A stretch of DNA of 11,025 bases from JAILLW01 sp045629045 (GCA_045629045.1 JAZQQM010000034.1:1-11025), one strand, 5' to 3'; numbered from the stretch's first letter, positions 1-6,538 are shown. Notes: generated from the sequence alone by a model not told the origin. Program-made: numbers and translations.

Positions 1-158
1 CGAATATCGGCAACCACGTCGTAATCTATGCCGGAGCCACGATCCTCGGCGGCAATACCTACATCGGCGATCATGCGGTGATCGGGTCGAGTACCTGGGT
101 CACACATTCGGTACCGGCGGGAGAAACCGTCACCACCAAGATGAATAACTACGAGTGA
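1..158 (+). CDS. cysE: Serine O-acetyltransferase-like protein, C-terminal fragment
   Basis: Only the last 51 codons are present, read from base 3 to the TGA at 156-158. The peptide is a left-handed beta-helix (hexapeptide) acyltransferase tail: V-I-Y-A-G-A-T-I-L-G-G, then Y-I-G-D-H-A-V-I-G-S, then a closing W-V-T-H-S-V-P-A-G. That order matches the end of the long serine acetyltransferases, which move acetyl from acetyl-CoA to serine in the first step of cysteine synthesis in the cytoplasm. Another hexapeptide acyltransferase cannot be excluded because the catalytic part lies outside the window. GC is near 59 percent over the first 120 bases and codons mostly end in C or G, unlike the roughly 37-40 percent AT-leaning genes downstream. 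I see no convincing terminator before the rpsU promoter. Confidence 0.72.
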   Translation, partial: NIGNHVVIYAGATILGGNTYIGDHAVIGSSTWVTHSVPAGETVTTKMNNYE

Positions 159-198
159 CGGAAACGATTCACGTCCGGGAAAATTTCGATTTTTCTTC

Positions 199-226
199 TT
201 GACTTCATGTGAAAACGTGCTATAAT
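199..226 (+). promoter_or_regulatory. rpsU promoter (extended -10)
   Basis: A -35 box TTGACT at 199-204 and a perfect -10 TATAAT at 221-226 are separated by 16 bases. The -10 carries the TGn extension (TGC at 218-220). Transcription should start near 233, giving a leader of about 42 bases that contains the AAGGAGGTG ribosome binding site at 257-265. Confidence 0.85.
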
Positions 227-274
227 AACCTTTGTGTGACTCGAATTTAAGCACCGAAGGAGGTGAAATCATAG

Positions 275-451
275 ATGTCAAGCGTTATCGTTAAAGAAAA
301 TGAAACTTTGGACAGCGCACTTCGCCGTTTCAAGAGAAATTGTGCTAAGGCCGGTATCCAGCAGGAAATCCGTAAGCGTGAGCACTACGAGAAGCCTTCT
401 GTTAAGCGTAAGAAGAAGTCTGAAGCTGCCAGAAAGCGTAAGTACAACTAA
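275..451 (+). CDS. rpsU: 30S ribosomal protein S21
   Basis: This 58-residue protein is S21 of the small ribosomal subunit, which sits near the anti-Shine-Dalgarno end of 16S rRNA and aids initiation. It shows the family pattern: an N-terminal V-I-V-K-E-N-E-T-L-D-S-A-L-R-R-F-K-R core (residues 4-21), an R-K-R-E-H-Y-E-K-P-S segment near 33-42, and a Lys/Arg-rich tail ending R-K-R-K-Y-N. Length is normal for the Firmicutes form. The ATG at 275 is preceded by a very strong binding site (AGGAGG at 258-263, 11 bases upstream). It stands as its own transcription unit between a strong promoter and a strong terminator. Codon choice (CGT, AAG, GTT) looks like that of a highly expressed gene. Confidence 0.97.
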   Translation: MSSVIVKENETLDSALRRFKRNCAKAGIQQEIRKREHYEKPSVKRKKKSEAARKRKYN

Positions 452-473
452 TCTGATACTTATTTAGGATGAT

Positions 474-507
474 ATGCCCTTGATTATTCAAGGGCATTTT
501 TATTTTT
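474..507 (+). terminator. rpsU intrinsic terminator
   Basis: A perfect 10-bp stem, ATGCCCTTGA at 474-483 and TCAAGGGCAT at 488-497, encloses the tetraloop TTAT. It is followed by a T-rich tract through 507 broken by one A. It isolates rpsU from the kinase gene. Confidence 0.93.
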
Positions 508-508
508 C

Positions 509-537
509 TTCATTCTTGAATGATTGTATGATAAAAT
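509..537 (+). promoter_or_regulatory. Possible promoter of the kinase operon
   Basis: The -10 candidate TAAAAT at 532-537 has a TGn extension (TGA at 529-531). A poor -35, TTCATT at 509-514, lies 17 bases upstream. A promoter is needed somewhere between the rpsU terminator and the kinase start at 557, and this is the best candidate in that short gap. The predicted leader is only about 12 bases. Confidence 0.4.
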
Positions 538-556
538 ACTGTCGCGAGGGAAAAAT

Positions 557-2950
557 ATGAAAGACGGGGAATTTATTGTTGTAAATAACAAGAGCAAATC
601 GGACTCAAGAATAGAGATTGCGTATGCTTCTTTATTTTTTGGGTTACTTGCCGCTATTTTCGTTTTTTATATAATTACGGGAATAACAGGCCCGAAGGGC
701 ATCGGCATCGAAAGAAGAGCCAAAACCTTTAACGAGTGGAGAGTTGAAGTTGAAGGCAGTGCCCCTGTTAATGTTACCCTTCCTTTTGAACAGAAACTCG
801 ATAAAGGAGTTACTGTATCTTATTTTGCCACACTTCCAAATGATGTTACGGATAAAGATTATCTGTCTTTTGAAACAGCCACACGATATGAAGTATATAT
901 AAACGGTGTATTTCGTAAGGATTTTATTCCCGATAGAGATGCGTATATTCCGGGAGGAATAGCAGAGGCCAATTATGCATTTGTACCCTTAAGTTCCAAG
1001 GATAGCGGAGGCGAAATTGAGATTCGCAGAAATGATCCGAAGGGATATAACGGAACTCAGTATGAGGTGCTTCTTGGGGAATCCCATGCAATTGTAACTT
1101 ATTATTTTTATGACAGATCGCCTATCTTTTTTGCGGCGTTATTTCTTGCAATCGTTACCTTGATATTGATAATTGTATGCTTCGTGCTGCGATTTGTTTA
1201 TCATATGGAGATTCTTCTTACCTGGGCGACTGTCGGAGTGTTTATGGTATCTTGCTGGATTGTGTCGAATTCACCCATATTCCCCTTTATTTTCGAGCGC
1301 TCATATATTGACGGTACATTGTCGTTTTTATTCTGCCTCCTTATACCGCCGCCGTTTTGCAACTATTTTAATGCTCTTCAAAGAGGACGCTACAAGAAGC
1401 AGTTTTACATCTTTGGAGCCGTTGCGTTTGCTAATTTTATAGTGTTTACAACCCTTCATTTTACGGGGGTACTTAGCTTTACGGACGGACTTGTATATTT
1501 GGATTTGGTGCTTGCAGGCTTGATAGTTGCAGCGTTTGTTATTATTGTTCTTGACTATTACAAGGGCTATTTACACGAATACAGATATACGGTTATGGGA
1601 ATATGCCTGTTTATCATATTTGCTGTGCTTGACATAGCGCTTCGCTTATTTGCGCTTAGCCATATTGACGGTGTGCCTATATTTTTTGGCCTTGTTGCTA
1701 TGCTTATCTTTGCTGTTATTCAACAGGTGGTGGATTTACGACAGGCTGATGCCGAAAGACGTGCGGCCATTGAAGAGTCCAAGGCAAAAACAAACTTCCT
1801 GGCCAGTATGTCACATGAAATTCGTACTCCGATAAATACGATTCTTGGCATGAATGAGATGATTCTTCGCGAGAACGAAGACGTTACAATTAATCAGTAT
1901 GCCAAGAATGCTCAGACTGCCGGTAAAATGTTGTTGGCACTGGTTAATGATGTACTTGATTTTTCGAAGATTGAATCGGGTAAGATGGAATTGGTTTCGG
2001 CAGAATATCTGCTTGCCGACATCCTAAACTCAGTTAATGCGATTGCTTATGAGAGTTCCAAAGGCAAAGGTATAGAGTATTCGTATTTCATAGACGAAAG
2101 TGTGCCTGCGGGAATGGTAGGAGATGAGTTTAGAATTCGGCAGATACTTGTTAATCTTGTTTCCAACGCGGTTAAGTATACCGATTCCGGTAATGTAAAT
2201 TTACGGATATTCGGTAAATATTCGGATGAAGATAATTATGAATTAAAAATGGCCGTATCGGATACGGGAAAAGGAATTGTTAAAGAAGAGCTTGATACTT
2301 TGTTTGATGCCTTCTACAGAGCGGATTATATTAAAAATAAGGCTATTGAAGGAACGGGCCTTGGCCTTGCTATAGTAAAACAACTTATAGACAACATGGA
2401 CGGCACCGTTAAGGTTGATTCCGTATATGGGGAAGGCTCTGTATTTACGGTTACCATACCGCAAAAAGTTTATGATAAGTCCCGTGTGGTAATTGATCCT
2501 GAGGAAGCACGCCTTACCGATAATGCGGGCTTTTATAAATGTTTGTTTACGGCGCCCGAGGCTACGGTACTTACGGTTGATGACAATGGCGCAAATTTAA
2601 GAATTGCTTATGAATTCCTAAAAGAAACCAAGATTAAGCAGGTACTTATGAAATCACCGAAAGAGGCAATTTCACTGTGCTTTACGAATAAATATGATCT
2701 TATATTGCTTGATCATATGATGCCGGAAATGGACGGTATGGCAGTCCTTGACATGATTAAGAACGATAGCAGATCACTTAACAAAGATACGAATGTACTT
2801 GTGCTTACGGCCAATGCGATTGCAGGTTCCAAGCAGATGTATTTGGAGGCGGGCTTTGCCGATTATATTTCAAAGCCTATTGATTCAAGACTTTTAGAAA
2901 AGAAGGTTGCGCAGTATTTGCCGCCGGAAAAGGTAATGTATAATAATTAA
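557..2950 (+). CDS. 7TM-type hybrid sensor histidine kinase with C-terminal receiver
   Basis: A 797-residue membrane sensor. After one membrane span (about 22-43) comes an extracytoplasmic domain of about 145 residues (44-188), then a run of seven predicted spans (about 190-394), as in 7TMR-DISM sensors. The cytoplasmic part has a HisKA dimerisation domain with H-E-I-R-T-P (phospho-acceptor His420). The ATPase domain has an N-box (Asn533, Asn537), a D-T-G-K-G-I G1 box (569-574) and a G-T-G-L-G-L-A G2 box (599-605). The receiver domain has acidic pair Asp675-Asp676, phospho-acceptor Asp719, Thr751 and Lys773. No HPt domain follows and no separate regulator is nearby, so the output is unknown. 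The ATG at 557 is chosen because GAGGG (546-550) lies six bases upstream. A TTG at 524 is in frame but overlaps the putative promoter. The next gene starts directly after its stop. Confidence 0.93.
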   Translation: MKDGEFIVVNNKSKSDSRIEIAYASLFFGLLAAIFVFYIITGITGPKGIGIERRAKTFNEWRVEVEGSAPVNVTLPFEQKLDKGVTVSYFATLPNDVTDKDYLSFETATRYEVYINGVFRKDFIPDRDAYIPGGIAEANYAFVPLSSKDSGGEIEIRRNDPKGYNGTQYEVLLGESHAIVTYYFYDRSPIFFAALFLAIVTLILIIVCFVLRFVYHMEILLTWATVGVFMVSCWIVSNSPIFPFIFERSYIDGTLSFLFCLLIPPPFCNYFNALQRGRYKKQFYIFGAVAFANFIVFTTLHFTGVLSFTDGLVYLDLVLAGLIVAAFVIIVLDYYKGYLHEYRYTVMGICLFIIFAVLDIALRLFALSHIDGVPIFFGLVAMLIFAVIQQVVDLRQADAERRAAIEESKAKTNFLASMSHEIRTPINTILGMNEMILRENEDVTINQYAKNAQTAGKMLLALVNDVLDFSKIESGKMELVSAEYLLADILNSVNAIAYESSKGKGIEYSYFIDESVPAGMVGDEFRIRQILVNLVSNAVKYTDSGNVNLRIFGKYSDEDNYELKMAVSDTGKGIVKEELDTLFDAFYRADYIKNKAIEGTGLGLAIVKQLIDNMDGTVKVDSVYGEGSVFTVTIPQKVYDKSRVVIDPEEARLTDNAGFYKCLFTAPEATVLTVDDNGANLRIAYEFLKETKIKQVLMKSPKEAISLCFTNKYDLILLDHMMPEMDGMAVLDMIKNDSRSLNKDTNVLVLTANAIAGSKQMYLEAGFADYISKPIDSRLLEKKVAQYLPPEKVMYNN

Positions 2951-3823
2951 ATGAGTGTTTTAACTATAATTTTGCTGATTATTTTGGCAATAATCGCTTT
3001 CTTTGTAATTGTAATGATTGTGGATACGCATAGGCTCGTGACGAGAAACTATGCTGTTTCTGCACCCGGGATTTTAAAAGATATAAGAATAGTGCTCCTT
3101 AGCGATCTTCACAGTAAGTCCTTTGGCAAAGACAATCAAAAAATAATTGATGAGGTTGCAAGACTTAATCCGGATATGGTTTTAGTTGCGGGGGATATGT
3201 ATACGGCCCTTAAAAAAGATACGGGTCTTAATGCGTCAAAACTTCTTACAAATCTGGCTAAGAAATATCCGATATATTATGCGGACGGAAATCATGAGCA
3301 AAAGACATCCCTGCTTCCGGGAGAGTTTGATATAGACTATAATGCCTATTTTGATAAATTAAATGCGGCAGGAGTGGTGCACCTTAATAACGAAGAGGCC
3401 CTCTTACCTCAATTTGGTATAAAGATATACGGTTTGACCCTGCCTTTTGAATATTACAGGAAAATGTCATCAAAATATCCCGAGGTTTCACTGATTGAAG
3501 AACTTATAGGTCGACCGGACAAAGATATGGTGAATATTCTTATAGCCCATAATCCGCGTTATTTCGACAGATATGCCGAGTGGGGTGCCGATTTGACAGT
3601 TTCGGGTCATGTCCACGGCGGACTTATGAGACTGGGAAGACTGGGAGGCGTAATCAGCCCTAACCTTAAGCTGTTTCCCAAGTACAGCGGTGGCCAATAC
3701 AAGGCAGATGATTCGGACTCTGTTATGGTATTAAGCTGCGGCTTGGGGACCCATCATCTGCCGATTAGAATTTTTAATCCGGCCGAAATATCATGTATTG
3801 ATATAAAGAAGACAACAACGTGA
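2951..3823 (+). CDS. Membrane-anchored calcineurin-like metallophosphoesterase
   Basis: A 290-residue protein with an N-terminal hydrophobic anchor (about 3-24) and a metallophosphoesterase domain. The metal-binding motifs are complete and in order: S-D-L-H (Asp52, His54), G-D (81-82), G-N-H-E (113-116), I-A-H (His200) and G-H-V-H-G-G (219-224). This resembles the YkuE-like membrane phosphoesterases; the substrate cannot be told from sequence. The kinase stop TAA (2948-2950) is followed at once by its ATG, so the two are almost surely co-transcribed and probably translationally coupled. Its only nearby ribosome binding site candidate, AAAGG at 2929-2933, lies 17 bases upstream, further than usual. 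A strong terminator follows from 3872. Confidence 0.93.
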   Translation: MSVLTIILLIILAIIAFFVIVMIVDTHRLVTRNYAVSAPGILKDIRIVLLSDLHSKSFGKDNQKIIDEVARLNPDMVLVAGDMYTALKKDTGLNASKLLTNLAKKYPIYYADGNHEQKTSLLPGEFDIDYNAYFDKLNAAGVVHLNNEEALLPQFGIKIYGLTLPFEYYRKMSSKYPEVSLIEELIGRPDKDMVNILIAHNPRYFDRYAEWGADLTVSGHVHGGLMRLGRLGGVISPNLKLFPKYSGGQYKADDSDSVMVLSCGLGTHHLPIRIFNPAEISCIDIKKTTT

Positions 3824-3836
3824 GTTATTTAATACC

Positions 3837-3848
3837 ACAAGTACTTGT
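3837..3848. promoter_or_regulatory. Perfect 12-bp palindrome over the deoC -35 box, possible operator
   Basis: ACAAGTACTTGT reads the same on both strands and overlaps the first four bases of the candidate -35 box (3845-3850). That position suits a dimeric repressor, but no regulator gene lies nearby and I do not recognise the motif. Confidence 0.4.
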
Positions 3849-3873
3849 AAAAACAAAATGCCTTTGATACAAT
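3845..3873 (+). promoter_or_regulatory. Candidate deoC-scpA-scpB promoter
   Basis: TTGTAA at 3845-3850 and TACAAT at 3868-3873 are spaced by 17 bases, with a TGn extension (TGA at 3865-3867). The predicted start near 3880 falls inside the left arm of the terminator hairpin. Transcripts from here would therefore lack most of that arm and should escape termination. Confidence 0.6.
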
Positions 3874-3913
3874 ATCTTGTGTCTGATAATATTCGGACAC
3901 AAGATATTTTTTT
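3872..3913 (+). terminator. Terminator after the kinase-phosphoesterase operon, abutting the deoC ribosome binding site
   Basis: A perfect 12-bp stem pairs 3872-3883 with 3896-3907 around a 12-base loop, followed by seven T (3907-3913). The deoC ribosome binding site starts only three bases later, leaving no room for a promoter downstream of the hairpin. It may act as a plain terminator for upstream transcripts or as an attenuator of deoC. Confidence 0.9.
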
Positions 3914-3927
3914 ATGGAGGAAAGCTT

Positions 3928-4569
3928 ATGCTTGATTCAAAACTGTTTGATCATACAATATTAAAAGCTGATGCGACTCGTGAGCAGGTTGTCAAAATCT
4001 GTGACGAAGCTAAGAAATATAACTTTATGTCTGTTTGTGTTAATACATATTATGCTCCGCTGGTAGCCGGAGAACTTGAGGGCACAGATGTAAAGACGTG
4101 CTGCGTAGTGGGATTCCCGTTAGGCCAGATGAGCACCGAATCAAAGGCTCTTGAAACTGCATATGCGGTTCAGGTTGGAGCTGACGAAATTGATATGGTC
4201 ATTAATGTTGGTGCATTAAAGGATAAAGATTATGCTGCAGTGCTTGCAGATATCAGAGCCGTAAGAGCCGTATGTGTGGGTAAGACTCTTAAGGTTATAA
4301 TTGAGACATGTCTATTGACGGATGAGGAAAAGGTGAAGGCCTGCGAATTGTCAGTCGAGGGAGGAGCTGATTTCGTTAAGACCTCCACCGGTTTCTCAAC
4401 CGGCGGTGCAAAGGCAGAGGATGTTGCCCTAATGAGAAAGACAGTAGGACCTGACGTTGGGGTTAAGGCTTCAGGCGGAATAAGAGACGAAGCTACTGCA
4501 AAAGCGATGGTTGAGGCCGGTGCAAGCCGCCTTGGAACTTCGGCAACTGTAGCTATTATTGGAGGCTAA
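3928..4569 (+). CDS. deoC: Deoxyribose-phosphate aldolase
   Basis: A 213-residue cytoplasmic class I aldolase that splits 2-deoxyribose 5-phosphate into acetaldehyde and glyceraldehyde 3-phosphate, the last step of deoxynucleoside catabolism. Visible family motifs include F-D-H-T-I-L-K near the start, V-G-F-P-L-G (61-66), D-E-I-D-M-V-I-N-V-G (86-95) with the active-site Asp89, A-D-F-V-K-T-S-T-G-F with the Schiff-base Lys151, and G-V-K-A-S-G-G-I with Lys180. Length is normal for the bacterial short form. The start at 3928 is chosen because GGAGG (3916-3920) lies seven bases upstream and M-L-D-S-K-L-F-D-H-T fits the family. An in-frame TTG at 3877 lies inside the terminator stem and is unlikely. 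It leads an operon with scpA and scpB; no other deo gene is in view. Confidence 0.96.
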   Translation: MLDSKLFDHTILKADATREQVVKICDEAKKYNFMSVCVNTYYAPLVAGELEGTDVKTCCVVGFPLGQMSTESKALETAYAVQVGADEIDMVINVGALKDKDYAAVLADIRAVRAVCVGKTLKVIIETCLLTDEEKVKACELSVEGGADFVKTSTGFSTGGAKAEDVALMRKTVGPDVGVKASGGIRDEATAKAMVEAGASRLGTSATVAIIGG

Positions 4570-4570
4570 G

Positions 4571-5353
4571 ATGGCTATACCGATTAAGTTGGAAGCATTT
4601 GAAGGCCCTCTTGACTTGCTTCTGCATTTGATTGAAAAAAATAAAGTTGATATTTATGATATTCCGATTGTTACGATAACAGAGCAATATCTTGATTATA
4701 TTAAGCAAATGGAGACTGAGGATATGAACGTTATGTCGGAATTCCTCGTTATGGCTGCAACTTTGCTTGATATTAAATGTAAGATGCTTCTTCCTAAAGA
4801 AATTAATGAAGAAGGCGAAGAAGAAGATCCGAGAGCAGAACTTGTTCAACAGTTGCTTGAATATAAGATGTGCAAATATATGGCATATGAGCTTAAGGAC
4901 AGACAGATTGATGCTTCTCATACATACTTTAAGAAGAAAACTCTTCCTAAAGAAATTGAGGATTACAAGGCCCCGATTGATCTTGAACAGATTCTGGGAG
5001 ATGCCAATTTAAATCGCCTTCAGGAATTGTTCAGAATGGTTATGCGCCGTTCGGAGGATAAGATTGATCCTGTCCGTTCTACTTTTGGAAATATCAAGAA
5101 GGACGAAATAGACATGGATGTCAAGGCTACGTATATTGCAGCTTATGTTTCATCCCATTCAAGATTTTCATTCGTGGAATTACTTGAAAAACAGCAGTCC
5201 AAAATCGAGAAGATTGTTACGTTTTTGGTAATTCTTGAAATGATGAAAATCGGACAGATTACCATTGCACAGGAAGACATTTTCGGTGATATTATTATAA
5301 CTACGGTGCCTGATTTTATTGCACCTGTCGATTTTGTTATGACATCATTCTAA
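4571..5353 (+). CDS. scpA: Segregation and condensation protein A (kleisin)
   Basis: A 260-residue cytoplasmic kleisin that bridges the SMC ATPase heads and, with ScpB, forms the bacterial condensin that compacts and separates chromosomes. The N-terminus has the hallmark F-E-G-P-L-D-L-L-L-H-L-I-E followed by K-V-D-I-Y-D-I-P-I. A middle region is rich in acidic residues (E-E-G-E-E-E-D-P-R-A-E-L). The C-terminal winged helix (about 180-260) contains S-R-F-S-F-V-E-L-L-E and V-T-F-L-V-I-L-E-M-M-K. Length is close to the B. subtilis protein. The ATG at 4571 is chosen because GGAGG (4561-4565), formed by the last codons of deoC, lies five bases upstream. The deoC stop ends one base before this start, so the two are tightly coupled. 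An in-frame TTG at 4559 would begin inside deoC. Confidence 0.96.
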   Translation: MAIPIKLEAFEGPLDLLLHLIEKNKVDIYDIPIVTITEQYLDYIKQMETEDMNVMSEFLVMAATLLDIKCKMLLPKEINEEGEEEDPRAELVQQLLEYKMCKYMAYELKDRQIDASHTYFKKKTLPKEIEDYKAPIDLEQILGDANLNRLQELFRMVMRRSEDKIDPVRSTFGNIKKDEIDMDVKATYIAAYVSSHSRFSFVELLEKQQSKIEKIVTFLVILEMMKIGQITIAQEDIFGDIIITTVPDFIAPVDFVMTSF

Positions 5354-5363
5354 ATAGGGGAAG

Positions 5364-5387
5364 TATATCTTTGTAAATAAAGATATA
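5364..5387 (+). promoter_or_regulatory. Hairpin between the scpB ribosome binding site and its start codon
   Basis: TATATCTTT (5364-5372) pairs with AAAGATATA (5379-5387) around a six-base loop. There is no T-tract, so it is not an intrinsic terminator. The only purine-rich binding site, AGGGG at 5356-5360, lies 37 bases before the scpB ATG, but folding of this hairpin would cut the effective gap to about 13 bases. This is inference from sequence. Confidence 0.5.
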
Positions 5388-5397
5388 AAGTATATAA

Positions 5398-5973
5398 ATG
5401 ACAGATAAAGAAAAGAAATCGATACTTGAAGCAATTTTGTTTACTATGGGAGATGCCGTAGAAACAGAAAGACTTGCTGCAGTTATTGAAGACAGTAAAG
5501 AAAATACAAAAGAATTATTACTCCAAATGCAAAGGGAATACGAGGAAAATGAACGTGGCATGACGTTGCTTGAATTGGATGATTCCTTTCAGATGTGCAC
5601 CAGAGCCTCAATGTATGAATATCTTATTAAGATAGCAAAGACCCCTCGCAAGTATAATATTACCGATACGATGTTGGAAACATTGTCAATTATCGCTTAT
5701 AAGCAACCTATTACAAGGGCGGAAGTCGAAAGAGTAAGAGGTGTGTCCTGTGAACACGCACTTAACAGATTGCTGGAATTCGGACTTATTACGGAACTGG
5801 GCAGAATGGATGCGCCGGGAAGACCGCTTTTGTTTGGTACGACCGAGGAATTTTTAAGGAGTTTCGGGGTTAAGTCTCTTGAGGAGTTACCTGAACTGAC
5901 ATCGGTTCAGATTGAAGAATTCAGAGCTCAGGCGGAGGCTGAAGCCGGCGGAATGGTTGAAGTTGATATTTAA
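5398..5973 (+). CDS. scpB: Segregation and condensation protein B
   Basis: A 191-residue cytoplasmic protein of two winged-helix domains (about 1-85 and 88-160) that dimerises and binds ScpA in the SMC-ScpAB condensin. The start K-S-I-L-E-A-I-L-F-T-M-G-D matches the family's first helix. The second domain shows L-S-I-I-A-Y-K-Q-P-I-T-R-A-E-V and G-V-S-C-E-H-A-L-N-R-L-L-E-F-G-L-I, followed by G-R-P-L-L-F-G-T-T. Length is normal. The ATG at 5398 is fixed by an in-frame TAA at 5395 just upstream. No proper ribosome binding site lies at the usual distance; see the hairpin at 5364. The gene is 44 bases after scpA and ends before a strong terminator. Confidence 0.96.
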   Translation: MTDKEKKSILEAILFTMGDAVETERLAAVIEDSKENTKELLLQMQREYEENERGMTLLELDDSFQMCTRASMYEYLIKIAKTPRKYNITDTMLETLSIIAYKQPITRAEVERVRGVSCEHALNRLLEFGLITELGRMDAPGRPLLFGTTEEFLRSFGVKSLEELPELTSVQIEEFRAQAEAEAGGMVEVDI

Positions 5974-5998
5974 ATTGTATATATTTGGACAGATTATT

Positions 5999-6047
5999 AG
6001 CTTATCTTGTAGTATCTAATTATTGCTACACAAGATAAGCTTTTTTT
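5999..6047 (+). terminator. Terminator of the deoC-scpA-scpB operon
   Basis: A perfect 12-bp stem pairs AGCTTATCTTGT (5999-6010) with ACAAGATAAGCT (6030-6041). The helix can be extended by three pairs past a bulged A. Seven T (6041-6047) follow. Its stem core is shared with the terminator upstream of deoC. Confidence 0.93.
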
Positions 6048-6128
6048 ATTGACTAAACGATTTAATTAGCAAAAATGGCGGTACTTTGGTCACGTTTTTC
6101 GTACAAATCACTACAATTAGCGGAAGCT

Positions 6129-6147
6129 GTTGTGCAATATGCACAAC
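6129..6147. repeat. Short inverted repeat (8-bp stem, 3-base loop)
   Basis: GTTGTGCA at 6129-6136 pairs exactly with TGCACAAC at 6140-6147 around ATA. Neither strand has a T-tract after it, so it is not a terminator. It could be a protein-binding site or a fold of an untranslated RNA; no function can be assigned. Confidence 0.5.
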
Positions 6148-6427
6148 AAAAATTAGGAGTATTAATTTGATATCACATTTTATAATACGCATATAGCAAT
6201 ATAGTTTTACAATCAACGGATAATATGCATATATTACAAAGAAATGAGCAATATAATTCCAAATATTATCGTGATAAAGCGATGAAGCAGTGGATAATAG
6301 TATCGCTTTTTGTCATAATACTTATCAACCGCATCATTACAGAGCAATATATTTTTATATTACTGTCTAAAAAAGACATAAAATACAAAATACAGATAGA
6401 TAATTAACGAATATACGATAGCAATAT
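6134..6427 (+). repeat. Five scattered direct copies of GCAATAT
   Basis: Copies start at 6134, 6196, 6248, 6344 and 6421, all on the + strand, with spacings of 62, 52, 96 and 77 bases. For a 7-base word in AT-rich DNA of this length well under one copy is expected. Spacing is irregular, so this is neither a tandem repeat nor a CRISPR. Confidence 0.4.
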
Positions 6428-6456
6428 TTGAAAAACGCCGCAATAAATGAGTAAAA

Positions 6457-6488
6457 CCCCTTATAAAATGGGCATTTTCCCGAAAATG
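6457..6488. repeat. Overlapping inverted repeats upstream of the pilZ promoter
   Basis: AAAATG (6465-6470), CATTTT (6473-6478) and AAAATG (6483-6488) can pair in alternative ways, and GGG (6470-6472) can pair with CCC on either side. The best single hairpin is CATTTT-CCCG-AAAATG at 6473-6488. It ends 20 bases before the -35 box, a position suited to a regulator site rather than a leader RNA. Confidence 0.4.
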
Positions 6489-6508
6489 AAGTTTTTGAAG
6501 CAAACTTA

Positions 6509-6538
6509 TTGAAATATATTGTCATTTTGAGATATGAT
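6509..6538 (+). promoter_or_regulatory. pilZ promoter
   Basis: TTGAAA at 6509-6514 and TATGAT at 6533-6538 are spaced by 18 bases. Transcription would start near 6545, leaving a short leader of about 27 bases that carries the GGGAGG binding site at 6556-6561. Confidence 0.65.

Larger units (their letters stand above)
6048..6508. other. AT-rich intergenic region without a supported gene
   Basis: About 460 bases separate the scpB terminator from the pilZ promoter. I find no RNA gene and no open frame with a ribosome binding site. A 41-codon frame from ATG 6282 to 6407 would encode a hydrophobic peptide but has no such site. The stretch holds a hairpin at 6129, five scattered copies of GCAATAT, and overlapping inverted repeats at 6457-6488. 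Confidence 0.6.

Noticed and set aside
524..556. TTG start at 524 for the histidine kinase
   Set aside because: It overlaps the putative -10 region and has no ribosome binding site, while ATG 557 has GAGGG six bases upstream.
5364..5387. Hairpin after scpA as an intrinsic terminator
   Set aside because: No T-tract follows and the stem is entirely A/T apart from one C-G pair; scpB would be left without a promoter.
6364..6378. TGTCT-AAAAA-AGACA small hairpin
   Set aside because: Only 5 bp, no T-tract, and such structures are common in AT-rich spacers.
6225..6407. Possible small hydrophobic membrane peptide in the spacer (60 codons, or 41 from ATG 6282)
   Set aside because: No ribosome binding site at either start, very AT-rich DNA in which hydrophobic codons arise by chance, and no recognisable family. 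Kept only as a remark on the spacer.
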